From DASUPK01 sp963848955 (GTDB taxonomy: Bacteria; Actinomycetota; Thermoleophilia; Solirubrobacterales; 70-9), in NCBI GenBank assembly GCA_963848955.1, contig CAWKFQ010000014.1:62001-126000 (forward strand): 64,000 nt of DNA, written 5' to 3'. Each line of letters starts with the position of its first letter. Position 1 is the stretch's first letter. Under the pieces are notes generated by a model, which made no database searches, was not told the origin of the DNA, and saw only the letters and a list, made by a program, of their open reading frames with translations. Shown here in pieces: positions 34,713 to 49,300 of this stretch. Both the position numbers and the translations under genes were made by a program.

Positions 34713-37255
34713 TCACAACCGAGAAAGGCGTCGAGGCCTGCCGCCGGTGCCGCCGGTGCCGCCGGTGCCGCCACCGCCACCAGCACTCGGCGCGGAGGGC
34801 GGGGGAGCTGCGGTCGGACCGCCTCCGCCGCCGCCAGTGTCGCCGCCGCCGCCACCGCCGCCTGACGACGAGGAAGAGGAGCTCGAGGAGCTCGACGGGT
34901 ATGGGAGAGGAACTCGAGGAAGAATCCGTCGTGGTCGAGTCGCCCGAGTCGCTCCTGTCCGCCTCCTCGGCCTTGTGCTGGCTGTAGATCGACTCGATCG
35001 CGCCCATGATCTGGCCCCAGATGATCGCGGGGTAGGTGCCGCCGTCGACCGGGCCGCCGTTGTAGTCGGTCGCCATGGACTCGGTGCTGTCGGCGTGGCC
35101 CACCCACACGCAGGCGGTGAAGTGGTCGGTGCCGCCGCAGAACCAGGCGTCGCCGTTGTTCTCGGTCGTTCCGGTCTTGCCCCAGGCATTGTGGCCGGCG
35201 GACTGGGCCTGGACGCCGGTGCCGGCGAGGACGTTCTCGCGAAGGATGTTCTTCATCGTCGAGGCGACGCCCGAGGAGAGGACGCGGATCCTGCGCGGCT
35301 TGTCCTCGGCGATCGTGTCGCCACCCGGGGCGCTGACCTTGTCGATGGCGACCGGGGCGAGCTGGTCGGGCCGGTTGTTCGGACCGGGGCTCGCGTCCAG
35401 ATTGCCTCCGACGCGCTCACCGCCCGCGGAGATCGTCTGGTAGGCATGCGCCATCTCGAGCGGGCTGACGCCCGGGTCGATGGCGCCGAGGACCATCGAG
35501 GGGTTCGTCGAGAACTTCGTGTCGAGGCCCATCTCATGCGCGGTGTGGGCGATCCGCTTGGTGCCGCCGCGGACGGCCGGGCTGTCGCTACAACCCTGGA
35601 CGCAGCGATCCGTTCGGCCCAGGGCAACCTGCGCATAGATCGAGTTGTCGGAATGAATGGTCCCCGTCGCGAGGCTGGAGCTGCCGTAGTAGGTGTCGGC
35701 GTAGTTGTGGACGTCGAAGTACTCATTCTTCGAGTGGGGGACCTTGAAGATCTTCTCGTTTGAGGGGTAGACGGTGTCGGGTGAGATCCCCTGGCTGAGC
35801 GCGGTCGCCAGGGTGAACGGCTTGAAGGCCGAGCCCGGCTGGCGGTGGCCGTTGGTCGCCAGGTTGAAGGGATGGTTCTGGTAGTCGTTGCCGCCGACCA
35901 TCGCCTTGACGCCGCCGGTCTCGTTGTCGAGCACGACGACCGACGCGGTCGGCGCGATGCCGGCCAGGGTGTTCTGCGCGATCTCCTGCGCCGTGTTCTG
36001 CATCTCCATATCGAGCGGGGTATGCACCGTCAGGCCGCCGCCGAACGCCCGGCCGGGACCGTAGAGGTCGACGACCTGCTGGCGGAGCCACGAGGTGAAG
36101 TAGGGGGCCTCGGACTCGATCGACGGCTTGGCGATCTCGGAGGGGGCCGGGATCGAGGTCTGGACCCCATCGTCGTACTCGGCCTGGTCGATGTCGCCCT
36201 CGTCAACCATCCTCTGCAGCACCAGGTTGCGCCGGTCCGTGGCGGCCTGAGGGTTGTTCCTGGGCGAGAACGCGGAGGGAGAGGTGATGATCCCCGCGAG
36301 CATCGCGGCCTCAGGCGGGGTCAGGTCCTTGGCGCACATCTCGTGTCCCGGCTGGCCGCAGCCCTGATGGCGCTCGCCGAAGTAGGTACGGGCGGCCGCC
36401 TCGATCCCATAGGCGCCCTCGCCGAAGTAGATGGTGTTCAGGTACTCGGTGAGGATCTTGTCCTTGTCCCAATGGCGCTCGATCTCGTAGGCGAGCGCCG
36501 GCCTCGCGGAACTTCTGGAAGACCGTTCTGCTGTTCTGCGCCTCGAGCGCGTTCTTGACGAACTGCTCGGTGATCGTGGATCCACCCTGGGTGGAGCCAC
36601 CGGGGAGGACGTTCTCGATCCCGGCGCGGAACAGGCCCTTGAGGTCGACCCCGCTGTGCTCGTAGAAGCGACGGTCCTCGATCGCGACCGCCGCCTCCTT
36701 CATGTAGGGCGAGATGTCCCCCGAGTCGACCAGGATGCGGTTGTTGTTGTTCAGCAGCGTCCCGATCCTGTTGCCCTGGTCATCGACCACCTCCGAGTTC
36801 TTGGCCTCCGCGAACTCCTTCTTCGCCTCCAGCTGGGGCAGGTCCTGGGTGATCGCCATCATGATCCCGAAGAAGAACGAGACCACGCCGAGCATGCCGA
36901 CCCCGGCGACCAGGATGAGCAGGCGGAGCTTCTTGATGCGCCCCGGCTTCGGCTTGCGGGGCCGGCGAGCGCTGATCCGGCGGGGAAGCCGGGGGGGAGG
37001 GGGCTTGCCGGCTCCGGCGGGACGCTGCTGCGGGATCCCGGCGGGAACACGCTCCCGCAGCGCGTGGACGCGGTCGCGGCTCTCGGCGATCCTCTCGCTG
37101 CCGACCCGGCGCAGACTCTGCAGTCCGTTCTCGAAGGCACTCCTGATGGTGGAACCGCGACGCGCGACGCGGCCCTTCTGCGGCTGGGTGGCCAGGACCG
37201 ACTCGAAGTCAGCGTTCTCGTCGTCGTCCTGATCAGCACTCTCGCAGGCGGGCAC
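34713..37255 (-). CDS. Class A penicillin-binding protein (glycosyltransferase-transpeptidase; frameshifts)
   Basis: Bifunctional peptidoglycan synthase. Order seen: a basic cytosolic N-terminus of about 110 residues, one membrane segment (LLILVAGVGMLGVVSFFFGI), the GT51 domain with AAVAIEDRRFYEHSGVDLKG and GGSTITEQFVKN, then the transpeptidase with SAFKPFTLATAL (SxxK), SDNSIYAQ (SxN) and WGKTGTTENNGDAWFCG (KTG). The frame shifts near 36490 and again in the tail, where the likely reading is a Ser-rich then Gly-rich, low-complexity end with GGTGG repeats. The GTG start overlaps the upstream ORF by 23 bases, so that ORF could be its true N-terminus. Confidence 0.9.
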
Positions 37256-37796
37256 GCTCCTCGTCGAAGTCCAGGATGGGGCTGGGGCGGCGTGAGGCGC
37301 GGCGACGGGCCTCCTTGGCGAAGTTGCGCGCCTCGCCGGGCGTGGGAGGGCCGGCGGGGCCGTCGTCTCGCTCGCGCAGAGGGGAGAGGGTGCCCGGCTC
37401 GAAGACGTCGCCGCCGAAGCTCAGCCAGTCGTCGTCGGCCGGCTCGACCGGTGTGCGGGGGCTTTCGGGGCGCTCAGGCTCCCGTTTGCGGGGCGCCGCC
37501 GGCGGCGGCTCTGCGTGGTCCTCGTCGCCGTAGAGGAGCTCGCTGCGACGTTCGAGCAGCTCCTTTGCGCGCGCGGCGTAGCCGCGAGAGCCATTGCCTG
37601 AGCCATTGCCCGGCGAGCCATTCCCGGGCGAGCCATTGCCCCGGGCATCGTTGCCGTTTCCGCTGGAGCCGTCGCCATTGCGGAATCGCCGACGACGCTC
37701 GGGGGCCTCGTCGGTGCCCTCGGGCTCGTGGGATTCCGTCCGTGAAGCGGAACGGTCCCGGTCTACGTCGAAATCGAAATCGAAGTCGTCTGTCAT
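37233..37796 (-). CDS. Disordered protein overlapping the penicillin-binding protein, possibly its N-terminal extension
   Basis: A 187-residue, strongly charged protein without membrane segments. It opens with an acidic stretch (MTDDFDFDFDVDRDRSASR), has a GNGS/PGNGS repeat at about residues 45-70 and then alternating acidic and basic segments. It ends LDFDEERARLREC, 23 bases inside the next gene. No domain is recognised. Since single-base errors are common here, a continuous protein of about 1,000 residues with a long cytosolic N-terminal tail is as likely as two genes. Confidence 0.55.
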   Translation of the reverse strand: MTDDFDFDFDVDRDRSASRTESHEPEGTDEAPERRRRFRNGDGSSGNGNDARGNGSPGNGSPGNGSGNGSRGYAARAKELLERRSELLYGDEDHAEPPPAAPRKREPERPESPRTPVEPADDDWLSFGGDVFEPGTLSPLRERDDGPAGPPTPGEARNFAKEARRRASRRPSPILDFDEERARLREC

Positions 37797-37930
37797 GTGC
37801 GTTGGGCGACGCCGGTGTCGCCCGCGCCTGGATCCAGGTTGCGCCTGGACAGTGACTCTAAGGACACCGGCCGACGTGGGTTGTTGCGCCCACGTGGAAG
37901 CCGTGCCCGGCCAGGCGGAAGCGGGGAGTC

Positions 37931-37936
37931 TAGCAT
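37931..37936 (+). promoter_or_regulatory. -10 box (TAGCAT) before the tyrS upstream ORF
   Basis: TAGCAT is followed by seven bases and then the ATG at 37944. A transcript would begin at that ATG, about 49 bases before tyrS. Confidence 0.45.
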
Positions 37937-37943
37937 TGGCCCC

Positions 37944-38000
37944 ATGGCCGAATTCGAGGTTCAGGCGGGCCTTTCAGCGTCCTTTGAGACGAATGGCTGA
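37944..38000 (+). CDS. Short upstream ORF coupled to tyrS
   Basis: A leaderless-type ATG opens MAEFEVQAGLSASFETNG and ends with TGA at 37998-38000. The tyrS ATG (37993) lies inside its last codons, so ribosomes ending here could restart on tyrS. It holds no tyrosine, so an attenuation role is not supported. It could also be the real tyrS N-terminus separated by a base-call error, but tyrS already has a normal start at 37993. Confidence 0.4.
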   Translation: MAEFEVQAGLSASFETNG

Positions 38001-39176
38001 CCTCGAAACCCTGCTGCGCGGAGCCGAGGACGCGCTGCCCGAAGGGCAGCTGGCGGAGCAGCTCGCCGAGGGGAAGCCCCTGCGGGTGAAGCTGGGGATA
38101 GACCCGAGCACGGCCGACATTCACCTCGGCCACGTCGTCGTCCTCAACAAGCTCGCGCAGTTCCAGCAGGCGGGGCACACGGTCGTGCTGATCATCGGGG
38201 ACTACACGGCCCGGGTCGGCGACCCCAGCGGGCGCGACAGCCGCCGGCCGGTGCTGACTCCCGAGGAGATCGACGCCAACGCCAGGACCTTCCAGGATCA
38301 GGCCTTCAAGGTGCTCGACCGCGATGCGCACCGAGGTGCGCTTCAACAGCGAGTGGCTGGACATGCCGGCCGACGAGCTGTTCGACGCTGGTCGGGAAGA
38401 CGACGGTCGCCCGGCTGCTGGAGCGCGACGACTTCACCAAGCGGATGCAGGCCGACGAGCCGATCTCGGCGCTGGAGCTGCTCTACCCGATCATGCAGGG
38501 CTACGACTCGGTCGCCGTCCGCTCGGACGTCGAGCTGGGGGGGACCGACCAGAAGTTCAACCTGCTCTTCGCGCGCGACGTCCAGCGCGCCTACGGCGTG
38601 CCCGAGCAGTCGATCATGACCATGCCGATCCTGCCCGGGCTTGGACGGGGTGCGCCGCATGAGCAAGTCATCGGGCAACTACGTCGGGGTAACGGAGCCG
38701 CCGGAGGAGATCTTCGGGAAGGTGATGAGCGTGCCCGATTCGGTGATGCCGCTCTACTACGAGCTGCTGCTGGGCGCAGGAGCAGCCCGCCGGCGCCAGC
38801 CCCGTGGAGGCCAAGCGCGAGCTGGCGCGCAGCCTGGTCGGAGCGCTTCCACGACGAGGAGGCGGCGCGAGGCCGCCGAGGCAGCCTTCGATCGGGTGCA
38901 CGTGCAGCGGCAGGTCCCCGAGGACATCCCCGACGCCCATCTGGACGGCCTCGAGGGGCAGAAGCGGAGCGCCTGACGGCCAGGTCCACCTGCCGGCGCT
39001 GATCGCCGCGCGCCTTCGGCGTCTCCAGCAGCGAGGCCCGGCGGCTGCTGGGCCAGGGCGGGGTGAAGCTCGACGGCGAGCCGGTGGCGGGGGAGCGCAT
39101 GGACGTGCCTCGTTCCGAGCTCGAGGGCAGGGTGCTGCAGGTGGGCAAGCGGCGCTTCGCCCGGCTGGTCGGCTAG
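37993..39176 (+). CDS. tyrS: Tyrosyl-tRNA synthetase (read across many frameshifts)
   Basis: Class I aminoacyl-tRNA synthetase charging tRNA-Tyr. Fragments appear in order in all frames: LLRGAEDALPEGQLAEQL, KLGIDPSTADIHLGHVVVLN with the HLGH nucleotide motif, LIIGDYTARVGDPSGR, LYPIMQGYDSVAVRSDVELG, GGTDQKFNLLFARDVQ, RRMSKSSGNYVG (KMSKS motif as RMSKS), and a C-terminal S4-like RNA-binding domain ending EARRLLGQGGVKLDG and GKRRFARLVG. At least five single-base shifts are needed. A cell needs this enzyme, so I take the breaks as sequence errors. The rrn promoter follows directly. Confidence 0.88.
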
Positions 39177-39202
39177 CCGGACGCAAATCACGGCGCCCAG
39201 CC

Positions 39203-39232
39203 TTGAAATCGGCACCCCTGGCTGGCTATACT
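39203..39232 (+). promoter_or_regulatory. rRNA operon promoter
   Basis: TTGAAA (39203-39208) and TATACT (39227-39232) are 18 bases apart, 26 bases after tyrS. This is the best sigma-70-like promoter in the window. Transcription would begin near 39239. The first transcribed bases include GCTCTTGC (about 39240-39247), which resembles the boxA antitermination element. Confidence 0.7.
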
Positions 39233-39321
39233 GCGCGGTCGCTCTTGCTTCGGATCACGAAAGGAGCCGCTTCGTAAGAGGAGTCCCACCGATCGGCCGC
39301 AACCCGGCCGCTCCCATACCG

Positions 39322-39344
39322 GGCCCCTTGCGAGGGGCCTTTTT
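39322..39344 (+). terminator. Intrinsic terminator inside the rrn leader
   Basis: GGCCCCT (39322-39328) and AGGGGCC (39333-39339) form a perfect 7-bp stem with a TGCG loop, followed by five T. It lies about 85 bases after the expected rrn transcription start and 250 bases before 16S. Polymerases without antitermination factors should stop here; otherwise the promoter makes a small RNA of about 105 bases. Confidence 0.7.
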
Positions 39345-39596
39345 CGTGCCCGGAGCAAGGACGCAGATGGTTCGAGGCGGCGAGGCCCGTCGTTTCTCGG
39401 CACAGCGGTCTTTGAAAACTGAGCAGCGCGTTCGAAGGGCTTTAGAGCCCTTCGTAACTCGAGCCCGACCCCGCCCAGCATGCACCGGGCGGGGCCGAAT
39501 AACTCCGTCATGTTTAGTCACCGCTCTGTGTACGCGGTGACTGTCAGCTACATGACAACTCTCTTGTGACTGACTAAGTCAGGTCACGTCACACTT
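39345..39596 (+). other. rRNA leader with 16S processing stem and hairpins
   Basis: No gene. The 22 bases at 39408-39429 (starting GTCTTTGAAAACTGAG) pair with 41215-41236 in the 16S-23S spacer with one G-U pair and one mismatch; this is the long stem cut to release pre-16S. Local hairpins are seen at 39433-39454 (9 bp, TTAG loop), 39469-39494 (CCCCGCCC/GGGCGGGG) and about 39515-39542 (AGTCACCGC/GCGGTGACT). I see no second clear promoter. Confidence 0.7.
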
Positions 39597-41144
<1,548 letters not shown>

Positions 41145-41438
41145 CTAGGGAGACCCTTTCTAGGGAGACCTAGACACGTCGACCGGGCTTGGCCGGACGC
41201 CTTCGGGCGCCGGAGCGCTGCTCAGTTCTCAGAGACGCTGGTGGGAAACCCCCGCTGGTCGCCTCGGTGGACCTTGAAAACTGCACTAGGCCAAGAACGT
41301 CCTCGTTATGGCGTCGCTACGCCCGCGAGGCGCGCCGTTTCATTGAGCGCTTCCCCCAACGATGAGCCGGGGAGCGTTCGTGATGCAAAGGTAGAAACCG
41401 AGCTCGAGCGGGTCCTTAACCGCTCGGGTTCAGCTCAC
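41145..41438 (+). other. 16S-23S spacer without tRNA genes
   Basis: No tRNA-Ile or tRNA-Ala is present. It begins within two exact tandem copies of CTTTCTAGGGAGACC (41141-41155, 41156-41170); the first overlaps the 16S 3' end. Bases 41215-41236 pair with the 16S leader, and 41263-41291 pair with 44453-44481 after 23S, forming the processing stems for 16S and 23S. Confidence 0.8.
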
Positions 41439-44428
<2,990 letters not shown>

Positions 44429-44452
44429 TATTTACGTTTCGCCCTGCATCTC

Positions 44453-44481
44453 GCCTAGTGCGGTTTTCAAGGTCCACCGAG
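44453..44481 (+). other. 3' half of the 23S processing stem
   Basis: These 29 bases are the reverse complement of 41263-41291 except for one G-U pair. Together they form a 29-bp helix enclosing the 23S gene, a substrate for RNase III-type processing. The helix lies between 23S and 5S. Confidence 0.8.
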
Positions 44482-44493
44482 CGTCTCGAACAT

Positions 44494-44610
44494 TTCGGTG
44501 GCGAGATAGCGAGAGGGAAACACCTCTTCCCATTCCGAACAGAGCCGTTAAGCCTCTCAGCGCCGATGGTACTTGGTGGGCAACCGCCTGGGAGAGTAGG
44601 TCGCCGCCGG
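44494..44610 (+). rRNA. 5S ribosomal RNA
   Basis: About 117 bases. The terminal helix pairs CGGTGGCGA (44496-44504) with TCGCCGCCG (44601-44609). Internal landmarks are CCCATTCCGAACAGAGCCGT and GCGCCGATGGTACTTGG, typical of bacterial 5S. It lies about 65 bases after 23S and just before the operon terminator. Confidence 0.95.
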
Positions 44611-44616
44611 TCTTCC

Positions 44617-44648
44617 AAAGAGCCGCCCCTGGGGGCGGCTCTTTTTTT
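44617..44648 (+). terminator. rrn operon terminator
   Basis: AGAGCCGCCCC (44619-44629) and GGGGCGGCTCT (44632-44642) form a perfect 11-bp stem with a two-base gap in the middle, followed by a run of T to 44648. It is a textbook intrinsic terminator directly after 5S. Confidence 0.95.
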
Positions 44649-44696
44649 ACCCGCTCGCGGCGGGTGGTCCTCCCAGATTGGAATCGCTCGAGAGGG

Positions 44697-44894
44697 CTAA
44701 GCGGCAAGACGCTGTTGCGAGCCGGCCCGATCGTGGAGATGATGCGGAGCGCCGGAGGCGAGGCGAGGCGCCCGCTCCTCACAATCCCGCACCGGCTCGG
44801 GCTCGATCCCGTACTCGCCGAGTGTCGCGAAGTCGATCATCAGGTCGGCCGCATCGAGCAGCCGCTCTCTCATGTCTATGAGCTTGCCTGTCAT
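44697..44894 (-). CDS. Possible small protein after the cyclase gene
   Basis: A 65-residue ORF starting MTGKLIDMRERLLDAADLMI. Its ATG lies in the loop of an inverted repeat, AGCTTGCC/GGCAAGCT (44881-44888 and 44899-44906). No ribosome-binding site or known domain is seen. It lies 67 bases after the cyclase gene on the same strand and otherwise the 310 bases between the rrn terminator and that gene are empty. It may be chance. Confidence 0.25.
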   Translation of the reverse strand: MTGKLIDMRERLLDAADLMIDFATLGEYGIEPEPVRDCEERAPRLASGAPHHLHDRAGSQQRLAA

Positions 44895-44960
44895 GGGAGG
44901 CAAGCTATGGATGGCCCCGGACGGAACCTACGGGTTTGCAGGCGAAATTGCAGCCGAAAC

Positions 44961-46308
44961 TCAGACGCCCTCGACGGCGAAGAGATGCTGCTCCTCGGGC
45001 ACGCCCCGCAGCAAGGCAGAGCCGCGATCGGCGAACTCGATCCCGGAGCCGGCCACCAGGCTCCGGACGGTGTCTGAGACCAGGATCTCTCCGGACTCCG
45101 CCGCGTCGGCGATGCGTGCCGCCAGATGCACGGCAATCCCCGCGACCTTGCCGCCGACCCGCTCGGCCTCGCCGGTATGAAGCCCGCACCGCACCGGGAT
45201 CCCGCTGTCTTGCAGCCCATCCCGAATCGCCACGGCAGCACGAATCGCCCGCCCCGGGCCATCGAACGTGGCCAGGAAGCCGTCACCCGCGGTGTCCACC
45301 TCCTCTCCACGGAAGGCATGGAGCTGCTCCCGGACGATGGCATGATGCCGGTCCAGTAGCTCGGCCCAGGCGCGATCGCCCAACTCGGCCGCCCGTTCCG
45401 TCGACCCGACGATGTCCGTTACGAGGATCGTGGCGAGCACACGATCCGCCTCAGCCGGCGCCAGGCGACCGGTGAGGAACCGCTCGACCTCGTCCAGAAC
45501 GCTGTCCTGATCGCCCACCCACGGCAGGTGGTCGTTGCCAGGCAGCTCGACGAGCTTCGCGCCCGGGATCTGGCTCGCGATCCAGCGTCCCTCCTCGATG
45601 CTGGAGTCCAGGTCCCCGGTGCGGTGCAGAACCAAGGTAGGCACGCTGATCGTCGGCAGGACGGCGCGTATGTCTATCTCGGTGTTCATCCGCAGGAGCG
45701 CGGCGGCGTCACCAGGACTGGCGCTCTGCCGGAAATAGGCTGCGAGCCTCTTGGCGAACGCCGGGTCACGCGCCGCGCTCGGCGCAATCCGCTCGATGTC
45801 CGAATCGCTTCCCCAGCGCGCTTCCAGGTCCGCGATGTAGCGCTCCCGCTGCTCCGGCGTCTCGGCCCATGGGTAGTCGGGGCTCCAGCGGCGTTTCGCA
45901 AAGATCCCTGAGGTCACCAGGGCATCCACCCTCTCGGGGTGCGTCGCGGCATAGAGGACGGCGAGGTTCCCGCCCTCAGAGTGACCCATCACCGCCGCCC
46001 GCTCGGACCCCGCGGCCTCGAGGACGGCCAGCACGTCGTCCATTCGCTCCTCGAGCGACGGCAACTGGCTGCGTGGGACCCGATCTGACAGGCCCGTGCC
46101 CCGTTTGTCGAAGAGGATGAGCCGGGAGAACCTCGCCAGCCGGTTGAAGTAGCGGGCCAGCAGCGGTTCCTCCCAGGCGAGCTCGACGTTGGACACGAAC
46201 CCCGCAATCCAGAGCAGATCCAGGTGACCCTCACCGACCACCTGGTAGGCGATGTTGTAGTCGCCGCTCTTCGTGTAGCGCGTCTCGGGCAGGCCGCTAA
46301 GTCTCCAT
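44961..46308 (-). CDS. Alpha/beta-hydrolase fused to a class III adenylate cyclase domain
   Basis: A two-domain protein. Residues about 1-265 form an alpha/beta-hydrolase with nucleophile VMGHSEGGNLAV, an acid in HRTGDLDSS and a histidine in LPGNDHLPWVGD. Residues about 275-445 form a nucleotide cyclase with the metal-binding TDIVGSTERAAELGD and EVDTAGDGFLATFD motifs. The clear frame begins at 46241, but the sequence upstream continues as ETRYTKSGDYNIAYQVVGEG, the usual start of this family; an ATG at 46308 precedes it and a TAG three codons later suggests another frameshift. Such fusions are common in actinobacteria; ligand and role are unknown. Confidence 0.8.
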
Positions 46309-46359
46309 CACCCGCCGCCGTCAAGCGATCTTCTTCATGACCACCAAGCCCGGCCTCGG

Positions 46360-49300
46360 CTAGCGCCCACGCCGGCCGAAACTGTGCGGGGCTGGCAGTG
46401 ACGCGGCCAGCTCTGCCATCGCCGCCTCCCGCACGCCGTCGAAGGAGCGCTTGGAGAGCGCGGTCGGCACCGCCGCCGGCCTGCCCGTCTCGTGAGGAAT
46501 CGGAGGGGCGATGTGGCGCGGCTTCCGCTCGGGAGCGTCGGGCGGCTGGAGCCGGTCGATTCTCGAGACCACCACGTTGGTCGTGCCCTCGCGGTGCTCG
46601 AGCTTGCCCGCGGCCTGCACGAATCCTGAGGTCCGCACCGCCAGCCGGCAGCGCTCGACCACCCGCGGCGGCACGATCAGGTTGATCGTCCCGCTCTCGT
46701 CCTCGAGCAGCATGAACACGACCCCGTTGGCCGTCGCCGGCCGCTGCCGCGCCACCACCATCCCGGCGACCTTCACCCGCGCCCCGTCCCGGGTGCGGGC
46801 GATGGCATCGCTGGACAGCACCTCGGCGGGAAGCTCCTCGCGCAGCAGCTCCATCGGGTGCTTGCCGAGCGTCATCCCGGTCGTCCGGTAGTCGGCCACG
46901 ATCCGGTCCCATGGGCCGAGCGGCGGCAGTGGGGGAGTGGGGGAACCGTCGAGCGCGAGGGCCAGCTGCGCCCCCTCGCCGGTGCGAGCAGCCCGCGCAG
47001 CCCCGCCGGCCGCCCAGAGCGCCGGCCGCCTCAGATCCCGATCGGGATCGACCGGCGCCGCACCGTCCTCGACCAGCGAATCGCAGGCCCCGGCCCAGGC
47101 CAGCCGCTGCAGCGCAGCCGCCCCGGCGCCGGACCGGCCGGCGAGGTCCGAGACGCTGCGATAGAGGCCGCCCCGACGCCGCTCCTCAACCACCGCCTCG
47201 GCATCGACCACCGTCAGCTCGGTCACGTACCCGAGCCCGACCCGCACCGGTGGATTTCCCGAGGAGCCGGCCGCCGCTCCCGTGGTCTCCACCCGGCAAT
47301 CGACCTCGCTCACGTTCACGTCCGGCGGCAGGATCTCGACCCCCCGGCGCTGCGCCTCGTGCACCAGGGCGTCCGGTGGATAGAACCCCATCGGCTGCTC
47401 ATTGAGCAGCCCGCAGAGCAGCTCCGGTCCGTAGTGAACCCGCAGCCACATCGACTGATAGGCGAGCAGCCCGAACGCCGCCGAGTGCGCCTTGGGGAAC
47501 CCGAACCCGGAGAACCCCTCGATCTGCCCGAAGACCCGCTCCGCCACCTCGCGCGACACGCCGCGCCCGACCGCGCCCTCGATGAACCGCTCCCGGTAAC
47601 GCAGCATCGCCGCCTCCGACCGCTTCCGGCTCATCGCCCGCCGCAGCCCCTCGGCCTCTCCCACCGAGAACCCGGCCAGCGCCATCGCCACCTCCAGCAC
47701 CTGGTCCTGGAAAACGATCGCCCCGAGCGTGTCCCGCAGCGCCGGCTCGAGCGACGGGTGCTCGAAGGGCACCTCGTAGCCGGGGTCCTCCCGCAGCTGC
47801 TTGCGCCGCTCGATGTATGGGTGGACCGCGCCCCCCTGGATCGGCCCGGGCCGCACCAGCGCCACCTGCACGGTCAGGTCGTCCAGGTTCCGCGGGAGCG
47901 TCCTCGGCAGCATCTGCATCTGCGCCCGGCTCTCGATCTGGAACACGCCCGTGGTCTCCGCCCTCTGGATGGAGCTCCACACCTGGTCGTCATCGAGCGG
48001 CACCCGCGAGAGATCGATCCGCTCCCCGCGCGTGCGCGCGATCTCATCCACACACCGCTCGACCGCCGAGAGCATCCCCAGCCCGAGCAGGTCGATCTTC
48101 AGGAAGCCCGCATCCGCGCACGAGTCCTTGTCCCACTGCACGATCTGCCTTCCCTCCATCGCCGCCGGCTGCACCGGGCAGAGCTCGATCAGCGGCATGG
48201 TCGAGATCACCATCCCTCCCGGGTGCTGAGACATGTGCCGGGGCAGCCCCGCGATCTCCGGCAACAGCTCGGCCAGCGCCCGCCACCGCTCGGAGCGCGC
48301 CCGCAGCCTGCCCAGGGTCTCCTCCATCCGCGCCCACGCATCCTGGCTCGCCTCGTAGACGTCGACGGCGCGCGCGAACCGCTCGACCTCGCCGAGCGGC
48401 AGCCCGAGCGCCTTACCGAGGTCGCGGATCGCACCGCGCGCCCGATAGGTGGCGAAGGAAGCGACCAGCGCCGAGCGCTCCGCCCCGTACCGCTCGTGCA
48501 CCCTCGGAATCAGCTTCTCCCTGATGTCCCGCGGGAAGTCGAGGTCGATGTCCGGGACCTCGGTCAGCTCCTCGTTCAGAAAGCGCCCCAGAAAGAGGTC
48601 GTTCTTCACCGGATCGATGTGCGAGAGCCCGGTCAGATAGCAGACCAGCGAGCTGACGCTGGAGCCGCGACCCCGGCCCGGCGGCAGCAGCCGCCTCGCG
48701 GAATCCGGCCCGCGCACCTCCACGGCCACCTCCCGCGCGAGCTCGAGCATGTCCTGGTGCAGCAGGAAGAACCCGGAGAGCCGCAGCTCCCTGATCAGCG
48801 CCAGCTCCTCTTCCAGCCGCTGCCCGGCCTCCGCGCGCTGCGGCGTCCCCTCATAGCGATGGACCAGCCGTACCCGGCAGAGCTCCGCCAGCCGCCGATC
48901 CGCGCCGCGGTCCTCCGCGCCCGGATAGCTGTAGCCCAGCTCCCGGGTGAGATCGAAGCGCAGCCGTTCGGCAAGCCGCTCCGTCTCCGCCACCGCCTCG
49001 GGGTGGTCCCGAAACCGCGCCGCCGTCGGCTCGCAGGCCGAGAGGAGGGCGGCGGCTGAGTTGCCCCGCCGCAGCCCCTCGGTCTCATCCAGCGTCGCCC
49101 CCAGCCGCACCGCGACCATCGCATCCTGGAGACGCATGCGCGAGGGCTCGTGAGCGTGCGCATCTCCCGTCGCCACCGCCGGCACCCCGAGCCGCTCGGC
49201 GAGCGAGACAAGCCACCTGTTCCGCGAGCGATCGTGACGCCAGAGTGGCCGCTGCAGCTCGATCCGGAAGCTATCCGGGCCGAAGGCCCGCAGCAGCCGC

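Noticed and set aside
34648..35763. A 371-residue plus-strand open frame
   Set aside because: Antisense to the penicillin-binding protein transpeptidase domain; no domain is recognisable in it.
39240..39345. A T-box or other tRNA-sensing riboswitch in the rrn leader
   Set aside because: The T-box sequence (TGGNACCGCG) and the specifier-loop AGTA/GAA elements are absent; only the terminator hairpin fits.
41145..41438. Possible tRNA genes in the 16S-23S spacer
   Set aside because: No T-arm (GGTTCGA-type) sequence with a matching acceptor stem was found; the pairing segments belong to the rRNA processing stems.
46858..49059. A 733-residue open frame on the plus strand
   Set aside because: It is antisense to dnaE2, whose polymerase motifs are clear. 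The antisense product is rich in Arg, His, Pro and Gln, as expected from the GC-rich complement.
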